Of a stretch of 64,000 nucleotides of DNA, positions 1-11,420 are shown piece by piece. A program made the translations under genes and the position numbers. Source of the DNA: Lytechinus variegatus (taxonomy: Eukaryota; Echinodermata; Echinoidea; Temnopleuroida; Toxopneustidae); NCBI RefSeq assembly GCF_018143015.1, contig NC_054756.1:23415440-23479439 (forward strand), in the 5' to 3' direction. Each line of letters begins with the position of its first letter. Within the stretch, counting starts at the first letter, position 1. The notes beneath the pieces are model-generated. The model saw nothing but the letters and a program-made list of their open reading frames with translations, was not told the DNA's origin and made no database searches.

Positions 1-1412
1 TTCCAAAGTTCCATCCCGTATCTTTATATTTTCTTGAAGTGAATTATTTACGCTACAGTGGGCATCGTAACAGAGCGGACAGTTCGTGGTGAAATCGCGA
101 GGCGCGATAGCGCACTGTATCTATTCCAGAGAGGACGGTTCGTGGTGCATACGACGAATTATCAACCGAATGTATGTTGAAGCCAGAGTTCAGAATATGG
201 GCCAAAGCCTCCAGCAGCCACCTACGGTGGACAGAGGAATAGAAATGGCAGCACATGAATGAATATAATCTTCTACTGAAAAATTGTGGTGTGAATGAAG
301 AGAAGTCATTAGTAATCAATAAATAGTGAAAAGTCTAAAAAAGGGTAACATAAAATACTTACCGATACTATTTGAGCGATGCATTCGCTGGTATTCCCGT
401 CATCTTTCTTAATTGTGATTGGTCGATCTTCTTTTATCCTCTCCATTGCAGCTGGGCAATTCATCTAAAATCCCAAATTATATCATCACAGCCCTCATTA
501 CCACAATCTGGTTTTGTATTACTTTATTTCAATATTCATAAAGGATCAGATGACATATAAAATAAAGCAATTACATAGTTATTTACAAACACAACCAACA
601 AAGGAAGTAAAAGCAGCCCAGGGGAGCGTTTCATGAAAGGACTTGTCAGACGTTTTATCCGACAAGTCCTATTTTATCCGACAGTTACTATAGTAACAGC
701 GCCTCTCAGCCAATCAAAATCATGGAAAGATGTCAGACCCGACAACTTGTCGGATGAAAATATTGATGAAACGCTCCCCAGGTCCTGGCTTACTACTGCC
801 GAGGCAGGACATACAGTATAGAGCATAATACAAGATGAAACAGAGAACAGGATAATATATTATGGCAAAGATCTTGGTTGTGATTAATCTTGTAAATAAT
901 GTGAATATATGACAATGCCCTTTTCAATGTTGATTAAATCACTTGCACATGTATCTTTATTTGGAGTTCTTCAACATTTGATTTCAATATCTCATATGAT
1001 CCTGCTCTACAAATCAATTCCTGGTGATGATCGATCTGAAATAAAATAGCGAAAGTATGAAACTCAATTGTGATTCTACACAAAATTTCCTTCATCTCTA
1101 GTCCAGAAATCCTGACATTTATTTTTCTCTCTCTCTCATATATACAGGAAAAACCTGATGTCAAATTAAAACAAAGCAATAAACACACTGAAATTAGCTG
1201 TCTACTTGGGCCAATTTGATTGGTCCAATGCCCCAGTTGTCTTTAATCATTATTAAGTAATTTGATCTTTTGAACAAAGAATACCAAATGGCTATTAAAA
1301 AAAGAGAGAAAACAGCTACAAAATGTGAAGCTGCTGAGCATGAACATGTAAGATTCAGTGTTAACGACTGACTGCTTTCATTCTTTCATTTTTTGACTGC
1401 TTGCATTCTTAC
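1..1412. other. Non-coding stretch at left edge, presumed VPS28 intron/flank
   Basis: Apart from the MITE at 621-779 I see no exon in these 1.4 kb. The remaining VPS28 exons, which must lie at lower coordinates, were looked for here on the minus strand and not found, so they probably lie beyond the left edge. Around 70-145 the phrase GGACAGTTCGTGGTG recurs with small changes about 60 bases apart, without further structure. Confidence 0.5.
621..779. mobile_element. 159-bp palindromic MITE (GGGGAGCGTTTCAT termini)
   Basis: The terminal inverted repeat GGGGAGCGTTTCAT opens at 621 and closes at 779. The interior is also self-complementary (GACTTGTC and GACAAGTC segments). A close relative forms the left half of the composite at 50296-50606, and 34183-34358 is a cousin. 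There is no coding capacity. The class of its helper transposase cannot be told from the sequence. Confidence 0.8.
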
Positions 1413-3249
1413 CCTGTATTTCTTCATGAAGTCTTCAACTGATGTGAACTCCCCCTTGACATGTCTGAACGCTGCCTTGTACTGCATTAAAAGCTTGGAA
1501 CATGACCCTGTGTACCTAAGCAACAGCAAAAAAATAAATAAGTAATAGTAACATTAATGACAATTTGAAAAAGTGCATTTTATAGATAAGCAAATATACG
1601 TTCAAAACATTTGCTCCGGCGACAATTGCTTGCTTTATTTGAAATTCCACTCTAATCAAGTGACCAACTCCGACCCTGTCTTGGACTAAATTAAGCCCAG
1701 AGCAACTGTCGCAGGAGCAAATGTGGTTTCACATATCAACAACCGTTGGCTCAGTTGGTAGAGAATCCGTCTCACAACCGGGAGGTCGGGGTTTCAAACC
1801 CGGGCCGCGTCAGACCAAAAGACGTTAAAAGATGGGAGTTGCTGCTACCCTGTTTGGCGTTCAACGATTAAAGGGTTAGAGCCTCGTCAATCTGACGCTG
1901 CACAGTGGCTGCCGGGCCCACGATCAATTGGGCAAAGCAAATTTTCGGAAAATTTCATTTCATGTCTATTTCGAACAATAAATTATGGATTTTCATTTTC
2001 AACGAAACAGAAAATTATTTTTACTTTAAACAATAGAGGGAAATTGAATCTACATGTACGTGTTCACTGTTACTAGATCCTAAACTTTTTTGTTTGAGGT
2101 ATTAATTTATCAAAATAATGAGAAACTGGTACATGTATGTGAACTGAATAAGTCAGCATATTTTATATGGAGGCTGGAGTATAGAATCATCAGCATTTGT
2201 AGGTTTTATTTTTTCTGGGGTGCAATGCTCTTTTAATCGACTTCCATTACTCTCAACCTAAATATACTGTAGATTACATTCATTGCAGTTATCAAGCACA
2301 GCCATGATTAATCCATGATGTTGAATTGAAAACCAAATACCTTGCCACAGTATAATGGTGCTATGTTGGGGATATCTACTCACTCTTTAGCAGGAACTGC
2401 ATCTCGAATGTACGCTTTCTCAAGCCATTCTAAGGTGTTGATCACTGCAAATAGCTCTGCCATGTTGTCGTATTTCTCTCGCTCTCGCACATTTCTGTAT
2501 AATTTCACCTCCTGAGCAGAAATTTGGTCCAGAATATATACACAAAGTTTGACAACCAAATCATGTTATGATGCACACACACACACCAAAGGATTGCTTT
2601 ATTTCTGAGGATGCATATTGTTCTTCTTCATTGTTTGATTTTTTAAAGTAATAGTCCTTTATTTTGCTGTCTTTCCTTGGACAGCCGGCTATAAGTGTAC
2701 AAAATACAGCAACTTTTAGAGAAACAAGTAACACTGGCAAAAGCATACACAGATACATCATGATTAATTACTAGGTCAAAGATGACTCTAACTTACAAAT
2801 TACAATTTAGTGAATGATTTCAAAAGGTGATCAAAGAAAGGCATAAAAATGAAAAGAATTTTTGTTTGTTCATGAATTGAAATTCATGTAGATTACATTT
2901 TTCATTGATTACATGTAGTTTTAATTCTATTCTTGTATTTTTCTAAAAGGAACTAGAGAAATATCACAATAAATTTTCAAATACAGTTAAAAACCTCCAC
3001 AAGATATAGGAAGAAATTCAAATTTCCAATTGTTACCCTTTGAAATGAATGTACTAATTTCCAATTCGGTTCACTCTTTGGTTTAAACAGCATTAAGCTA
3101 TACATTTGGGAAAATATACTAATCAAAGAAAACAAAAAGTAAATCAAACCTTGTTCAATACTAAAGTTTTTTAGTAATTTTTATTTTCACATTTGAATAC
3201 CACTATATACTTACCTCATATAGTTCTGGACGATGGCTTGTTGTTGATG
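1413..3249 (-). CDS. VPS28: VPS28, ESCRT-I subunit (partial, three exons)
   Basis: Three minus-strand exons encode the N-terminal core of VPS28, the ESCRT-I subunit that joins TSG101 and VPS37 in sorting ubiquitinated cargo at endosomes. Exons in transcript order are 3215-3249, 2384-2511 and 1413-1515, each bounded by AG acceptors and GT donors with matching phases (enter phase 1, then 0, 2, 0). They read HRPELYE, then [20 protein letters not shown] and [18 protein letters not shown], then a segment with [19 protein letters not shown]. These match the family pattern [40 protein letters not shown] and LLVQYKAAFRQVQG as I remember it. The start-codon exon was not found; it lies above 3249, perhaps far away beyond the inserted LINE and hAT elements. 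The C-terminal four-helix part lies beyond the left edge. Family assignment is secure; exon ends are predicted. Confidence 0.9.
1742..1995 (+). mobile_element. tRNA-derived SINE (family 1)
   Basis: The head is tRNA-like: A-box TGGCTCAGTTGGTAGAG at about 1748 and B-box GGTTTCAAACC at about 1791, in a fold resembling a tRNA with a CAC anticodon. It is followed by an unrelated body (GACGTTAAAAGATGGGAGTT, CGCTGCACAGTGGCT, GATCAATTGGGCAA) that recurs at 56661-56895. The shared body outside the tRNA portion shows it is a SINE and not a tRNA gene. Confidence 0.8.
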
Positions 3250-3784
3250 CTGCATGGGTATTATAAAGGGAAAAAATAACTGATATTACTCAGTCACAGC
3301 GTTATACAGGAAAGTTCAGATGTGAATGTACATGTATAAGATTAGCAATTACTTAATTTAATTGAAATTCATCCCACATTCCCACGATTATGTAGCTGAC
3401 ATGGACAATGAAAGAACTAAAAAATACATTCCTTTGGGTTTCCACATTAAGGACTTTAAAGAACAATCTTTGGAAGTGGATTTTAATCAATTTCACAAGG
3501 CTAGTTTTTCCTAAATGAAATAAAAATAACCCTTGAAATTTACAAGCCATTCATTGGTCAGAAGTGCACTTTTCTTCATAGAATTACTGGCAGTGTTAAG
3601 TCTTCAACATAGATGTACATGTGCACTTTATATACTGTAAAAGTCATTACAGGCTGTAAATTTAATTTGAATCATAAAATATTCCTGTGTACAAGGCCAA
3701 GGGGTTGCCAGAATCAAATACATGTAGGCCTATACATGTACATGTATGTGACTTGAATATAACCCAATACAAAAATGGCCATTT

Positions 3785-4065
3785 TTGAATATATGTTTGA
3801 TTGAATTTCATTATTTTTTATTGATTAATTTATTTCATTTATTATTTTTACTTTTCATTTATACATTTTTAATTTACCGGTATTTATTATTATTATTCAT
3901 TTATTTCATTTATTATTTATCTATTTATTTATTATTTATAGTATTCATATTGCCCACATATCCATCTTGTTAATTAGGTGCTAAGGCGCTCCTATATTTA
4001 TTATTTATTTATCTATTCATTTATTATTTATTTATTTATATATATTTTTTTTGGGGGGGTGGCAA
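3785..4065. repeat. AT-rich TTATT/ATTTATTT low-complexity tract
   Basis: Runs of ATTTATTTATT and TATTTATTT fill most of this stretch, ending in a T8G7 run at about 4047-4061. The short open frames across it are a by-product of composition. It lies upstream of the first recognised VPS28 exon, between that exon and the LINE. Confidence 0.75.
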
Positions 4066-4439
4066 TAGGCCAAATTTGAAAATCCTGAAGACATTCATTA
4101 TTCTGTCACTCTACTCTCTGTCGACTGTTTAATCCCTCTTTTCTGAAAATTTGTGAACATTCTTCTTCTCCCTTTTGAGTTTTGCTCTTCTGGTGTTATT
4201 CTCGTCTCAATCATCTCGAAATAGAATAGGGCGTATACATGCCTATAACCCTCACGTCAGATGTACTTTAACCATGATACATAAATTCTTCATTACTCTT
4301 CGACTATTCTACTTTCTCTGACTGTTATTACACTTCACTGCCTGATAATAACACTACAACTTCTCTCATTCTCAATCTCTCTCGACATGACTCATCTTTT
4401 TTTAGTTTATTTCAACTTAATACCTTTAGTATTAGTATT

Positions 4440-7400
4440 ACATTGGGATTGAGCGCGCGGTGTGAACGGACGTGTTTTTCTTAGCTCTACAATTCACAGG
4501 ATTTTCTCCTGTTTTTTAACCTTAGAATTTTGATTTTTCGCTACATTTTTAGCTTGAAAAGTGTTCTTAATGTTTTTAGTACCAGCTGAATCGTGCAGTT
4601 TGCGCTTTTATCAAATTTTTAAAGTAGGATTTTATGAACTTTGAATTGCAAATTTACTGCATCACGAACACATTAACCGCCATCTTGCCTCCTATACATA
4701 GTGTGTGTGGAGCGGGAGTACAGCATGCACGGCACTATATAGTACACACACGCCGTCCACGGATCACTATTCACTTTCGACGCGTTTTCTTGGAATTGTA
4801 TCACGCTTTTAAACAATTATTTTAATCATTTTCATCGTGTCGTCACCAGCTTACTTTGTATTTGGCTCAGTTTTTGGTGTCTTCTTCGTAATTTGTGAAT
4901 ACTATTAGCATCACTAATACTAATAGTGGCAATTGCCTAGCGAGTCTGAATTTCCCGCCACTGGCCGCCATCTTGCCTTCTTGGATCTTTGTCGGCCTGA
5001 AACATGAGCAACAAAAAGGATTTTCTGATCACATTGCTAGCAGGAATTGGAATCTTGCTGGTGCATAATACTTTCATTTATGAGCAGCTGACACTAGTGA
5101 CAGGGTCACTTCATCCCGGCTTCAGGGACCATTGGGCAGCACCTCTCCCCACTCCAGCTACCTGTAGCACGGCGAACCGGGTGAGCTCGTTCCATTTTTC
5201 TATTATGCATGATTTCCATAAGAAGAACATACCACTTACAGCCAGGTCAAGAACTTATATGTTTCTTATTCTAATCTTGGCAAATGACATTAATATGAAC
5301 CCAGGGCCCTACAATTATAAGCCCAAATTTCCTTGTATAGTATGCAAAAGAGCAGCTAGATATGGGCAACAAGCCATAGAGTGTGAATCTTGTAACTCGT
5401 GGTTCCATCGTGCATGTATTGAAATGAATGAAGAGATATATAAAGTATTAGTTGAACATCCATCGTACTCGTGGACCTGCTGTAACTGCGGCCTGGTCAG
5501 CTTTGATTCCTCTTTTTTCACATCTGACATTGAAATGCAGAATAAATTTGAACCTCTAGCATCACAACCATTTGATACTGATCACAACATCTCACAGTCA
5601 AGTGGCAGTGATTCCTTTTTAATTGGACCTCCCACCAGTGAATCCACACCAAACAAAGGAAGGCAAAATAAAACCAGCAATCCAAGGAAGAGGGTTCCAC
5701 AGAAGCCAAAATCCTTGAAAATTCTGAATATGAATTGTCAAAGTCTTAGATCGAAAAAAGCTAATTTCCTGACTGTAATTGATAATAAGAACCCTGATAT
5801 CATTGTAGGAACTGAATCATGGTTAAATGGTGACATCGCCTCGGGGGAGATATTTCCACCCAACTTTCAAGTCTTCAGAAAAGACAAGCAAATAGGCTCG
5901 CATGGTGGTGTCTTTATAGCAGTCAAAAACACTCTTATGGCCACGGAAGAAAATAATCTGGATGCCAATTGTGAAATAAAATGGATCAGTATTCATATTA
6001 CAGGTCATAAAACAGTGTATATAGGTGCATTCTATCGCCCTCCATCAACTGATGCTGAATACCTGAAAGAATTAGATTTGTCACTAACCAAAATCCCAAA
6101 ATCTGCATCTATCTGGCTACTTGGAGATTTTAACATACCTAGTGTAGATTGGAACACCAATTCGATACGTCTTGGGGGTAGTCATACGACAGTAAGTAAA
6201 CTAATGCTTGATATTGCTGCTGATTTTAACTTGACTCAAATCGTCAACCAGCCTACGAGAGAACTAAACATTTTGGATCTTTGCTTTGTGTCACACCCTG
6301 ATTTAGTACTAAACCAGCAGGTCATTGCTGGAATTAGTGACCATGATATAGTTGAAGTTGATATGAAACTCACTGCAAAGCTAATCAAACCTCCCAAGCG
6401 GAAAGTATTCCTATACAAGAAGGCAGAATTTGGTAAAATATCTGAAATCATAAGTGAATTTGATAGATCATTAACTGAGGAATATATCCGATCGTCAGAT
6501 GTTAATAAACTATGGGCTGATTTCCAATCAACTCTCCAGGCAGCCATAGACAACTATGTCCCCTCCAAACTTAGCTCCATCAGGTACAGCTTACCATGGG
6601 TAGACCGTTCCATCCGTCGAGATATACGCCGAAAACAAAGACTCTACAATAAAGCCAGAACATCTGGCAGCAGCAAGGATTGGGAAAGCTTTAAGTCCCA
6701 ACGCCGCCTTATAGATAGGAACATTAGTAAAGCCCATAATCACTATGTAAATAATGTCATAGGAGAAAGTCTCAAAAGTGATAACACTAAACCCTTCTGG
6801 AAATTTATCAAGAACACCAGACAAGAGGTATTTGGAATCTCTTCTCTCTGTACTGACGGTAGAATGGTATCAAGTGCAAGAGGCAAAGCACAAGCACTTA
6901 ATCAACAGTTTTGTTCTGTTTTCACTGAGGAAAACTTGGATGAATATCCTGATCTAGACCACCCTAAATTACCAGACCTGCCAAAACTTACCATAACAAT
7001 AGCAGGAGTTCAGAAACTTTTGGAGGATCTGCAACCAAGTAAAGCAACAGGACCAGATCAAATCCCAGCCAAAATACTGAAGAGTTGTTCTTCATCCCTG
7101 GCTCCGGTATTTCAAAAGATCTTCCAGAAATCTGTTGACACAGGGATTGTACCAGAAGACTGGCTTAAAACAAATGTCGTCCCAATCTACAAAAAAGGAG
7201 AACGTACAAACCCCGAGAATTACAGACCTGTTTCACTCACTTCCATTCCATGTAAAATCTTGGAACATATTATCTTCCGTCATATCAAGGATCATTTGGA
7301 TATCCATGATGCAATCACCCATCATCAGCATGGATTCCGACAAGGCAGATCATGCGAAACACAACTCGCAGGCCTGATAGACGACCTAGCAAAAATCCTG

Positions 7401-8630
7401 GACAACAGGAGCCAAGCTGATCTCATCATACTTGATTTCAGTAAGGCCTTCGACAAGGTCCCTCACAGAAGATTGTTACGCAAGCTTGAACATGATGGTA
7501 TTAACAACATTAACAACAGCCTCCTTCACTGGCTAAGCATGTTTCTTACCAAGAGACATCAGCGAGTACTCCTGGAGGGAGCTGAGTCTCAGGAATCTCC
7601 AGTAACATCCGGAGTACCTCAAGGGACGGTTCTAGGGCCTTTGTTGTTTCTTATCTACATAAATGACCTACCGATGATGGTTAAGTCCAAGGTCCGGTTG
7701 TTTGCTGACGATTGCATAATCTACAAGGAAATAAGAAAAGAAGAAGATACACAAGCTCTTCAGGAAGACATCGACTCACTATGTCGATGGGAGTCTCAAT
7801 GGCAGATGTCATTTAACCCGTCTAAGTGCTACACCATGCATGTTAGCCACAAAGTCAAACCAATCATCACTCCATATACAATGAAGGGGAAAAGGCTAGA
7901 ACAAGTGACTCACCACTCATATCTTGGCCTTGAAATACACAAGGATCTCACTTGGTCTCATCACATGAACAAGATTACAACTAAAGCAAACCAAATGCTG
8001 GGTATCATCAGAAGAAATCTCCATTCATGCAACCAATCAGTTAAAGCCACGGCCTACAAAACGCTTGTCCGCCCACGATTAGAGTATTGTGCTGCAATCT
8101 GGGACCCATACCAAGCTACCAGTAAGAGGAGCATCGAGGCTACTCAGCGTCGGGCTGCTCGATTTGTGGTGAACAATTATGACAGACGATCCAGTATTAC
8201 AACCATCCTGTCCAACCTACAATGGGAAACCCTTGAAAATCGTCGTACCAAGCTCCGCTTGATTGCCATGTTCAAAGAGGTTCATAATATCACTCCGTCG
8301 AATATCAAGCTTCGTGAGTGGCCTGGTCCAACACGACGGCAAATTGGACCTAATATATTAGTAACCCCTTCATTTAATAAGAACTGTTACCAGCATTCAT
8401 TCTACCCAAGAACAACCAGGGATTGGAACCTATTGCCACCAGATCTGCGCAGCATTTCAAATATAAATACCTTCAAGAATAAGCTGGATGAAATCAATGT
8501 AGAGGAGCTAGTTAAAAAGGCCCATTTTAAATATAATTGAGGAAACAGACCCGTTCACACCGACTGCGCGGTATAACAGCCACCAGGCAGTGTTTGCGCA
8601 GTATCCACCAGAACCAGAATCCAAAATGTC
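4440..8630 (+). mobile_element. CR1/L2-group non-LTR retrotransposon (LINE)
   Basis: This is a LINE whose single long frame (5004-8540) is intact, preceded by about 560 bases of GC-richer leader and followed by a short trailer; both outer ends are estimates. No poly(A) or short terminal repeat was pinned down at the 3' end and no target duplication was found. A segment at about 4452-4478 containing CGGTGTGAACGG (4458-4469) recurs inverted at about 8543-8572 (CCGTTCACACCG, 8551-8562), starting two bases after the stop codon. Either the element carries inverted ends in its untranslated regions or it sits inside an older fold-back element. It lies upstream of VPS28 in the opposite orientation. 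Confidence 0.75.
5004..8540 (+). CDS. LINE polyprotein: 2A-like motif, PHD finger, endonuclease, reverse transcriptase
   Basis: This 1178-residue frame has no stops or shifts. A hydrophobic N-terminal stretch (residues 7-20) is followed by DINMNPGP at residues 95-102, resembling the ribosome-skipping 2A consensus DxExNPGP. A C4HC3 PHD-type zinc finger follows (C111, C114, C127, C130, H135, C138, C159, C162). The apurinic-type endonuclease starts near LKILNMNCQSLRS (about 240), with the catalytic-type Glu at 271 (GTESW) and the SDHD box at D446-H447. The reverse transcriptase covers about 670-960, with NYRPVSLTS, SKAFDKVPH, GVPQGTVLGPLLFLIY and the FADD active-site box at 900-903. The tail YLGLEIHKDLTW ... 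LEYCAAIWDP ... RRAARFV is typical of CR1/L2-group elements. A separate nucleic-acid-binding ORF1 was not found. The intact frame suggests recent insertion or selection on activity. Confidence 0.93.
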   Translation: MSNKKDFLITLLAGIGILLVHNTFIYEQLTLVTGSLHPGFRDHWAAPLPTPATCSTANRVSSFHFSIMHDFHKKNIPLTARSRTYMFLILILANDINMNPGPYNYKPKFPCIVCKRAARYGQQAIECESCNSWFHRACIEMNEEIYKVLVEHPSYSWTCCNCGLVSFDSSFFTSDIEMQNKFEPLASQPFDTDHNISQSSGSDSFLIGPPTSESTPNKGRQNKTSNPRKRVPQKPKSLKILNMNCQSLRSKKANFLTVIDNKNPDIIVGTESWLNGDIASGEIFPPNFQVFRKDKQIGSHGGVFIAVKNTLMATEENNLDANCEIKWISIHITGHKTVYIGAFYRPPSTDAEYLKELDLSLTKIPKSASIWLLGDFNIPSVDWNTNSIRLGGSHTTVSKLMLDIAADFNLTQIVNQPTRELNILDLCFVSHPDLVLNQQVIAGISDHDIVEVDMKLTAKLIKPPKRKVFLYKKAEFGKISEIISEFDRSLTEEYIRSSDVNKLWADFQSTLQAAIDNYVPSKLSSIRYSLPWVDRSIRRDIRRKQRLYNKARTSGSSKDWESFKSQRRLIDRNISKAHNHYVNNVIGESLKSDNTKPFWKFIKNTRQEVFGISSLCTDGRMVSSARGKAQALNQQFCSVFTEENLDEYPDLDHPKLPDLPKLTITIAGVQKLLEDLQPSKATGPDQIPAKILKSCSSSLAPVFQKIFQKSVDTGIVPEDWLKTNVVPIYKKGERTNPENYRPVSLTSIPCKILEHIIFRHIKDHLDIHDAITHHQHGFRQGRSCETQLAGLIDDLAKILDNRSQADLIILDFSKAFDKVPHRRLLRKLEHDGINNINNSLLHWLSMFLTKRHQRVLLEGAESQESPVTSGVPQGTVLGPLLFLIYINDLPMMVKSKVRLFADDCIIYKEIRKEEDTQALQEDIDSLCRWESQWQMSFNPSKCYTMHVSHKVKPIITPYTMKGKRLEQVTHHSYLGLEIHKDLTWSHHMNKITTKANQMLGIIRRNLHSCNQSVKATAYKTLVRPRLEYCAAIWDPYQATSKRSIEATQRRAARFVVNNYDRRSSITTILSNLQWETLENRRTKLRLIAMFKEVHNITPSNIKLREWPGPTRRQIGPNILVTPSFNKNCYQHSFYPRTTRDWNLLPPDLRSISNINTFKNKLDEINVEELVKKAHFKYN

Positions 8631-9592
8631 ATGAATCGATTACAAAATCCTTTTTTTCAACACACATACTCTCTCCTCCTAGTGTTTCCATGTATCATCA
8701 GAATCCTTATGTCGCAACCAACCTCTTCCACAAGGCAATACTGCTTATGTATTGACCTAATTGGTACTAACACTAAACAGCTAGGAGTGCCACAACACTC
8801 TACAGAGCTCAGTCAGAGAAAACAAACTATGATATCAACATTACAGTACAAAAATATCAGTGTGTGGGACTTGAAAATTACTCTTCACGGAAAAATCAAT
8901 TGAGAGATCGCGTCAAACCGCTAACTTACATGCGCTCTGAGTTACTGGAACGCCTGAAAACATCTTTATATACTTCTTACGATGAAAAAGGCGACAAATT
9001 TTTTAAACTATTGATACTCAGGAATGATGAAAAACAATTTATTTATGACGATGATCGTGAAGTAAAACAGTCAAAATATTAATAGAGTACATGACGTCAT
9101 CGCTTTTCTAGCCTTTGATAAAAGTAGTTAATTAATGGCAAAGAACAAAATAATGTGTGCTTGATCTTAAAATGGAATTTTAGAACTTTAAAAAAATATT
9201 TTGATTAAAAAATTTAGAAAATATTTACCAAAATATATTAAAGAATGTATATTTTTAGAGTTTGATAAGAAATATAAAAAGAATGAGTCTGTTTGCAAGG
9301 CCTAACGAATTTGCATAAAATTGTATACAAATCACATAGAAACACTTGCTGTAGCGCTATGCTAATTACTGCTTACACTTGTTCGTTTGATGCAGGTGCG
9401 TGCACTACTGTTGAGTGTTGTTGTATGTTAACGTTATATTTGTACCTGCTGGTGATGGTATCTCTCGAATTTTGATTATATTCACATTTGTTTTTATTTA
9501 AACTGTCTGTGACAGTGGCGTGGGTACCTAAAAAGGGTAAGTTATTTCGGAAATAAGCTCGTAAGTGATCATAAACAACATTGTCATTATAT
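8631..9592. other. AT-rich interval after the LINE, no gene seen
   Basis: Short frames here (for example 8864-9082) show no recognised domain, no splice partner and no conservation I can name. A palindromic GACGTCATC (CRE-like) lies at about 9091-9100 but with no gene start attached. The missing first exon of VPS28 could lie here or further right; I could not identify it. Confidence 0.4.
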
Positions 9593-9722
9593 ATTTTAAT
9601 GTTTATAGACTGTAACTTGTTAAAATAAATTTAAAATACAAAAAGAAGATGGAAAAATAGATTTTAATGTTTATATAGACTGTAACTTCACTTGTTAAAA
9701 TAAAATACAAAAAGAAGATGGA
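9593..9722. repeat. Two-copy tandem repeat, about 66 bp
   Basis: Segments 9593-9660 and 9661-9722 both read ATTTTAATGTTTATA..GACTGTAACTT ... ATACAAAAAGAAGATGGAA with small insertions between. The array ends about 28 bases before the left end of the hAT element. There is no coding potential. Confidence 0.8.
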
Positions 9723-9764
9723 ATATATGTTTAATGTAGATAGTATGTAACAGTGTTGTAGTGC

Positions 9765-9895
9765 CTTGATGCTCGGCCTTGGCCTTAAGGTGCCTTAAGG
9801 CCTATTTTTTCAAAGCCTTGGCCTTGAACATTCAAGCCTTGGCCTTGAGAGGGCCTTGGCCTTGGCCTTGAGGATTTTGAGCCTTGAAATTTCAA
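9765..9895. repeat. Left (CCTTGG)n subterminal array of the hAT element
   Basis: GCCTTGGCCTTGA-type units recur about ten times with short spacers, including GGCCTTAAGG palindromes. In hAT elements, repeated subterminal hexamers are commonly transposase-binding sites; that role here is inference. The mate array is at 12658-12797. Confidence 0.8.
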
Positions 9896-10171
9896 GGCAT
9901 TTTGTATTTTGTACTTTCATTTGTTTTATACAAGTAATTATAAATGTTTCAATTGTTCTGTACATCTAATGACACTAAATACCAGTCAGCAGCAGCAGAA
10001 GCAGTAAGTGTACTTAGCAGTGCCATCAATTGCAATTATCATCACATAATTATGTAACAAAGAGAAGTGATGAAAATTAATATTATTTATTGGTAATATG
10101 ATGTAATCATGACTAATAAGGATAATGACAATATCAATAATAATGATAATAATTATGATTAGGATTATAGT

Positions 10172-11420
10172 CAGTGGCGTAACTACAGGGGGGGGAATGG
10201 GGGCACGTGCCCCCCCCCCCCCCATCGGCTGACTAAAAAAAGGAGGAAAAGAGGGAGAAAGGAAGAGAAATGTAGTGGGAAAGAAGACATTTATGTTCAT
10301 TATAATGTTATAATTATGTTATGTTACATTACATAAGAAACACTTCTTTCATATAAATGAAACTTGCTCAGGGCATATGTCTTCATTGTTCCTGGTGCTC
10401 CCATTGTCTGTTTACCGAGATATATAATCCTGTTATACTAAAACCTCCCGTTTTCAAGTCAATAATAATAATAATAATAGAGGATACTTATTAAGCGCAT
10501 AATAACTGGTCTAGTTCTCTATGCGCTTACCACCAAACATATATACACCAAACTACCAAATATATTTGCTCGCACTTCGAGTTATTCTTTTACATGTACA
10601 ATAGTATGCTTCTTTTTCATGAATACTTTAAGTGATTGTCCCATTTTAAGGTCTTAATATAAAACATTTCCTGTCCGTGCTTACGTTCGCAGTAGTGGAT
10701 TTCTGAAAGATGTCTGCTCTCCATCAATTCCTAGAATGAGTCCTTAAAATGTCCCTTTTTCTGTTTTCTGATCTGAATATCAAAAATTTTCAGCTCGCGC
10801 TTTGCGCTCGCATCATTTGGTTAGTGAACTACGTAATGTCTTCTTGAATTCCTACAAACAAGCCTTAAAATGCCCCTCTTCAGATCTGAATTTCCTAAAT
10901 TTTCAGCTCGCGCTTCGCGATCGCAAGATTTGATTAGTGAGATGGGTATGTTAATCATGATTACAAGCGCTTTATGTGCATGTTTAGATGTAATTCTAAC
11001 AAAATCAGCAAGCGCTTATTGGCACTCCCATTAGATGACTATGGTGAGATGTGTATAATCTTAATAGATAAAAGATTCCTAAAATATAGTCCTTAAAATC
11101 TTCCTGTTTGGGGTCAATATTTACAAAAATTTCAGTTTGCGCTTCGCGCTCTTATTATTTAGCGAGACAGGTACGTATCATGATTACAAAAGATTGATTG
11201 TAATGTCCCTTTTTAGGTTTGAATATCAAAAATTTTAAGCTCGCGCTTCGCGTTCGCATTATTTGACAAGTGAGATACATGTCCGTTTATTGGCACTGTC
11301 CTTATAAAAATATCTCTATTAGGTCAGTATACCTGGCAACTGGGCGCGCTTCGCGCGCTCATAGGCAATTCCAAGTTTTTGCTGGTGCCCCCCAATGCCG
11401 TGACCCACGGTACGCCACTG
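10172..11420. mobile_element. Nested hAT-type element, 1.25 kb
   Basis: The ends CAGTGGCGTA and TACGCCACTG are perfect inverted repeats, and the flanking 8-bp repeat ATTATAGT (10164-10171 and 11421-11428) is perfect. It was inserted into the larger hAT, so it is younger. Next to the left end is a G/C homopolymer patch (GGGGGGGGAATGGGGGCACG then C13). The interior holds repeated palindromes of the form GCTCGCGCTTCGCGCTCGC at about 10791, 10903, 11131, 11237 and 11341. There is no transposase frame. Confidence 0.92.

Noticed and set aside
1742-1815. tRNA gene
   Set aside because: A- and B-boxes are present but the stems are imperfect and a non-tRNA body shared with 56661-56895 follows directly; it is a SINE head.
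5315-6824. Minus-strand open frames inside the LINE
   Set aside because: Short antisense frames without domains, opposite a clear reverse transcriptase frame.
8864-9082. 72-codon frame after the LINE
   Set aside because: No domain, not continuous with the LINE frame, composition like the neighbourhood.
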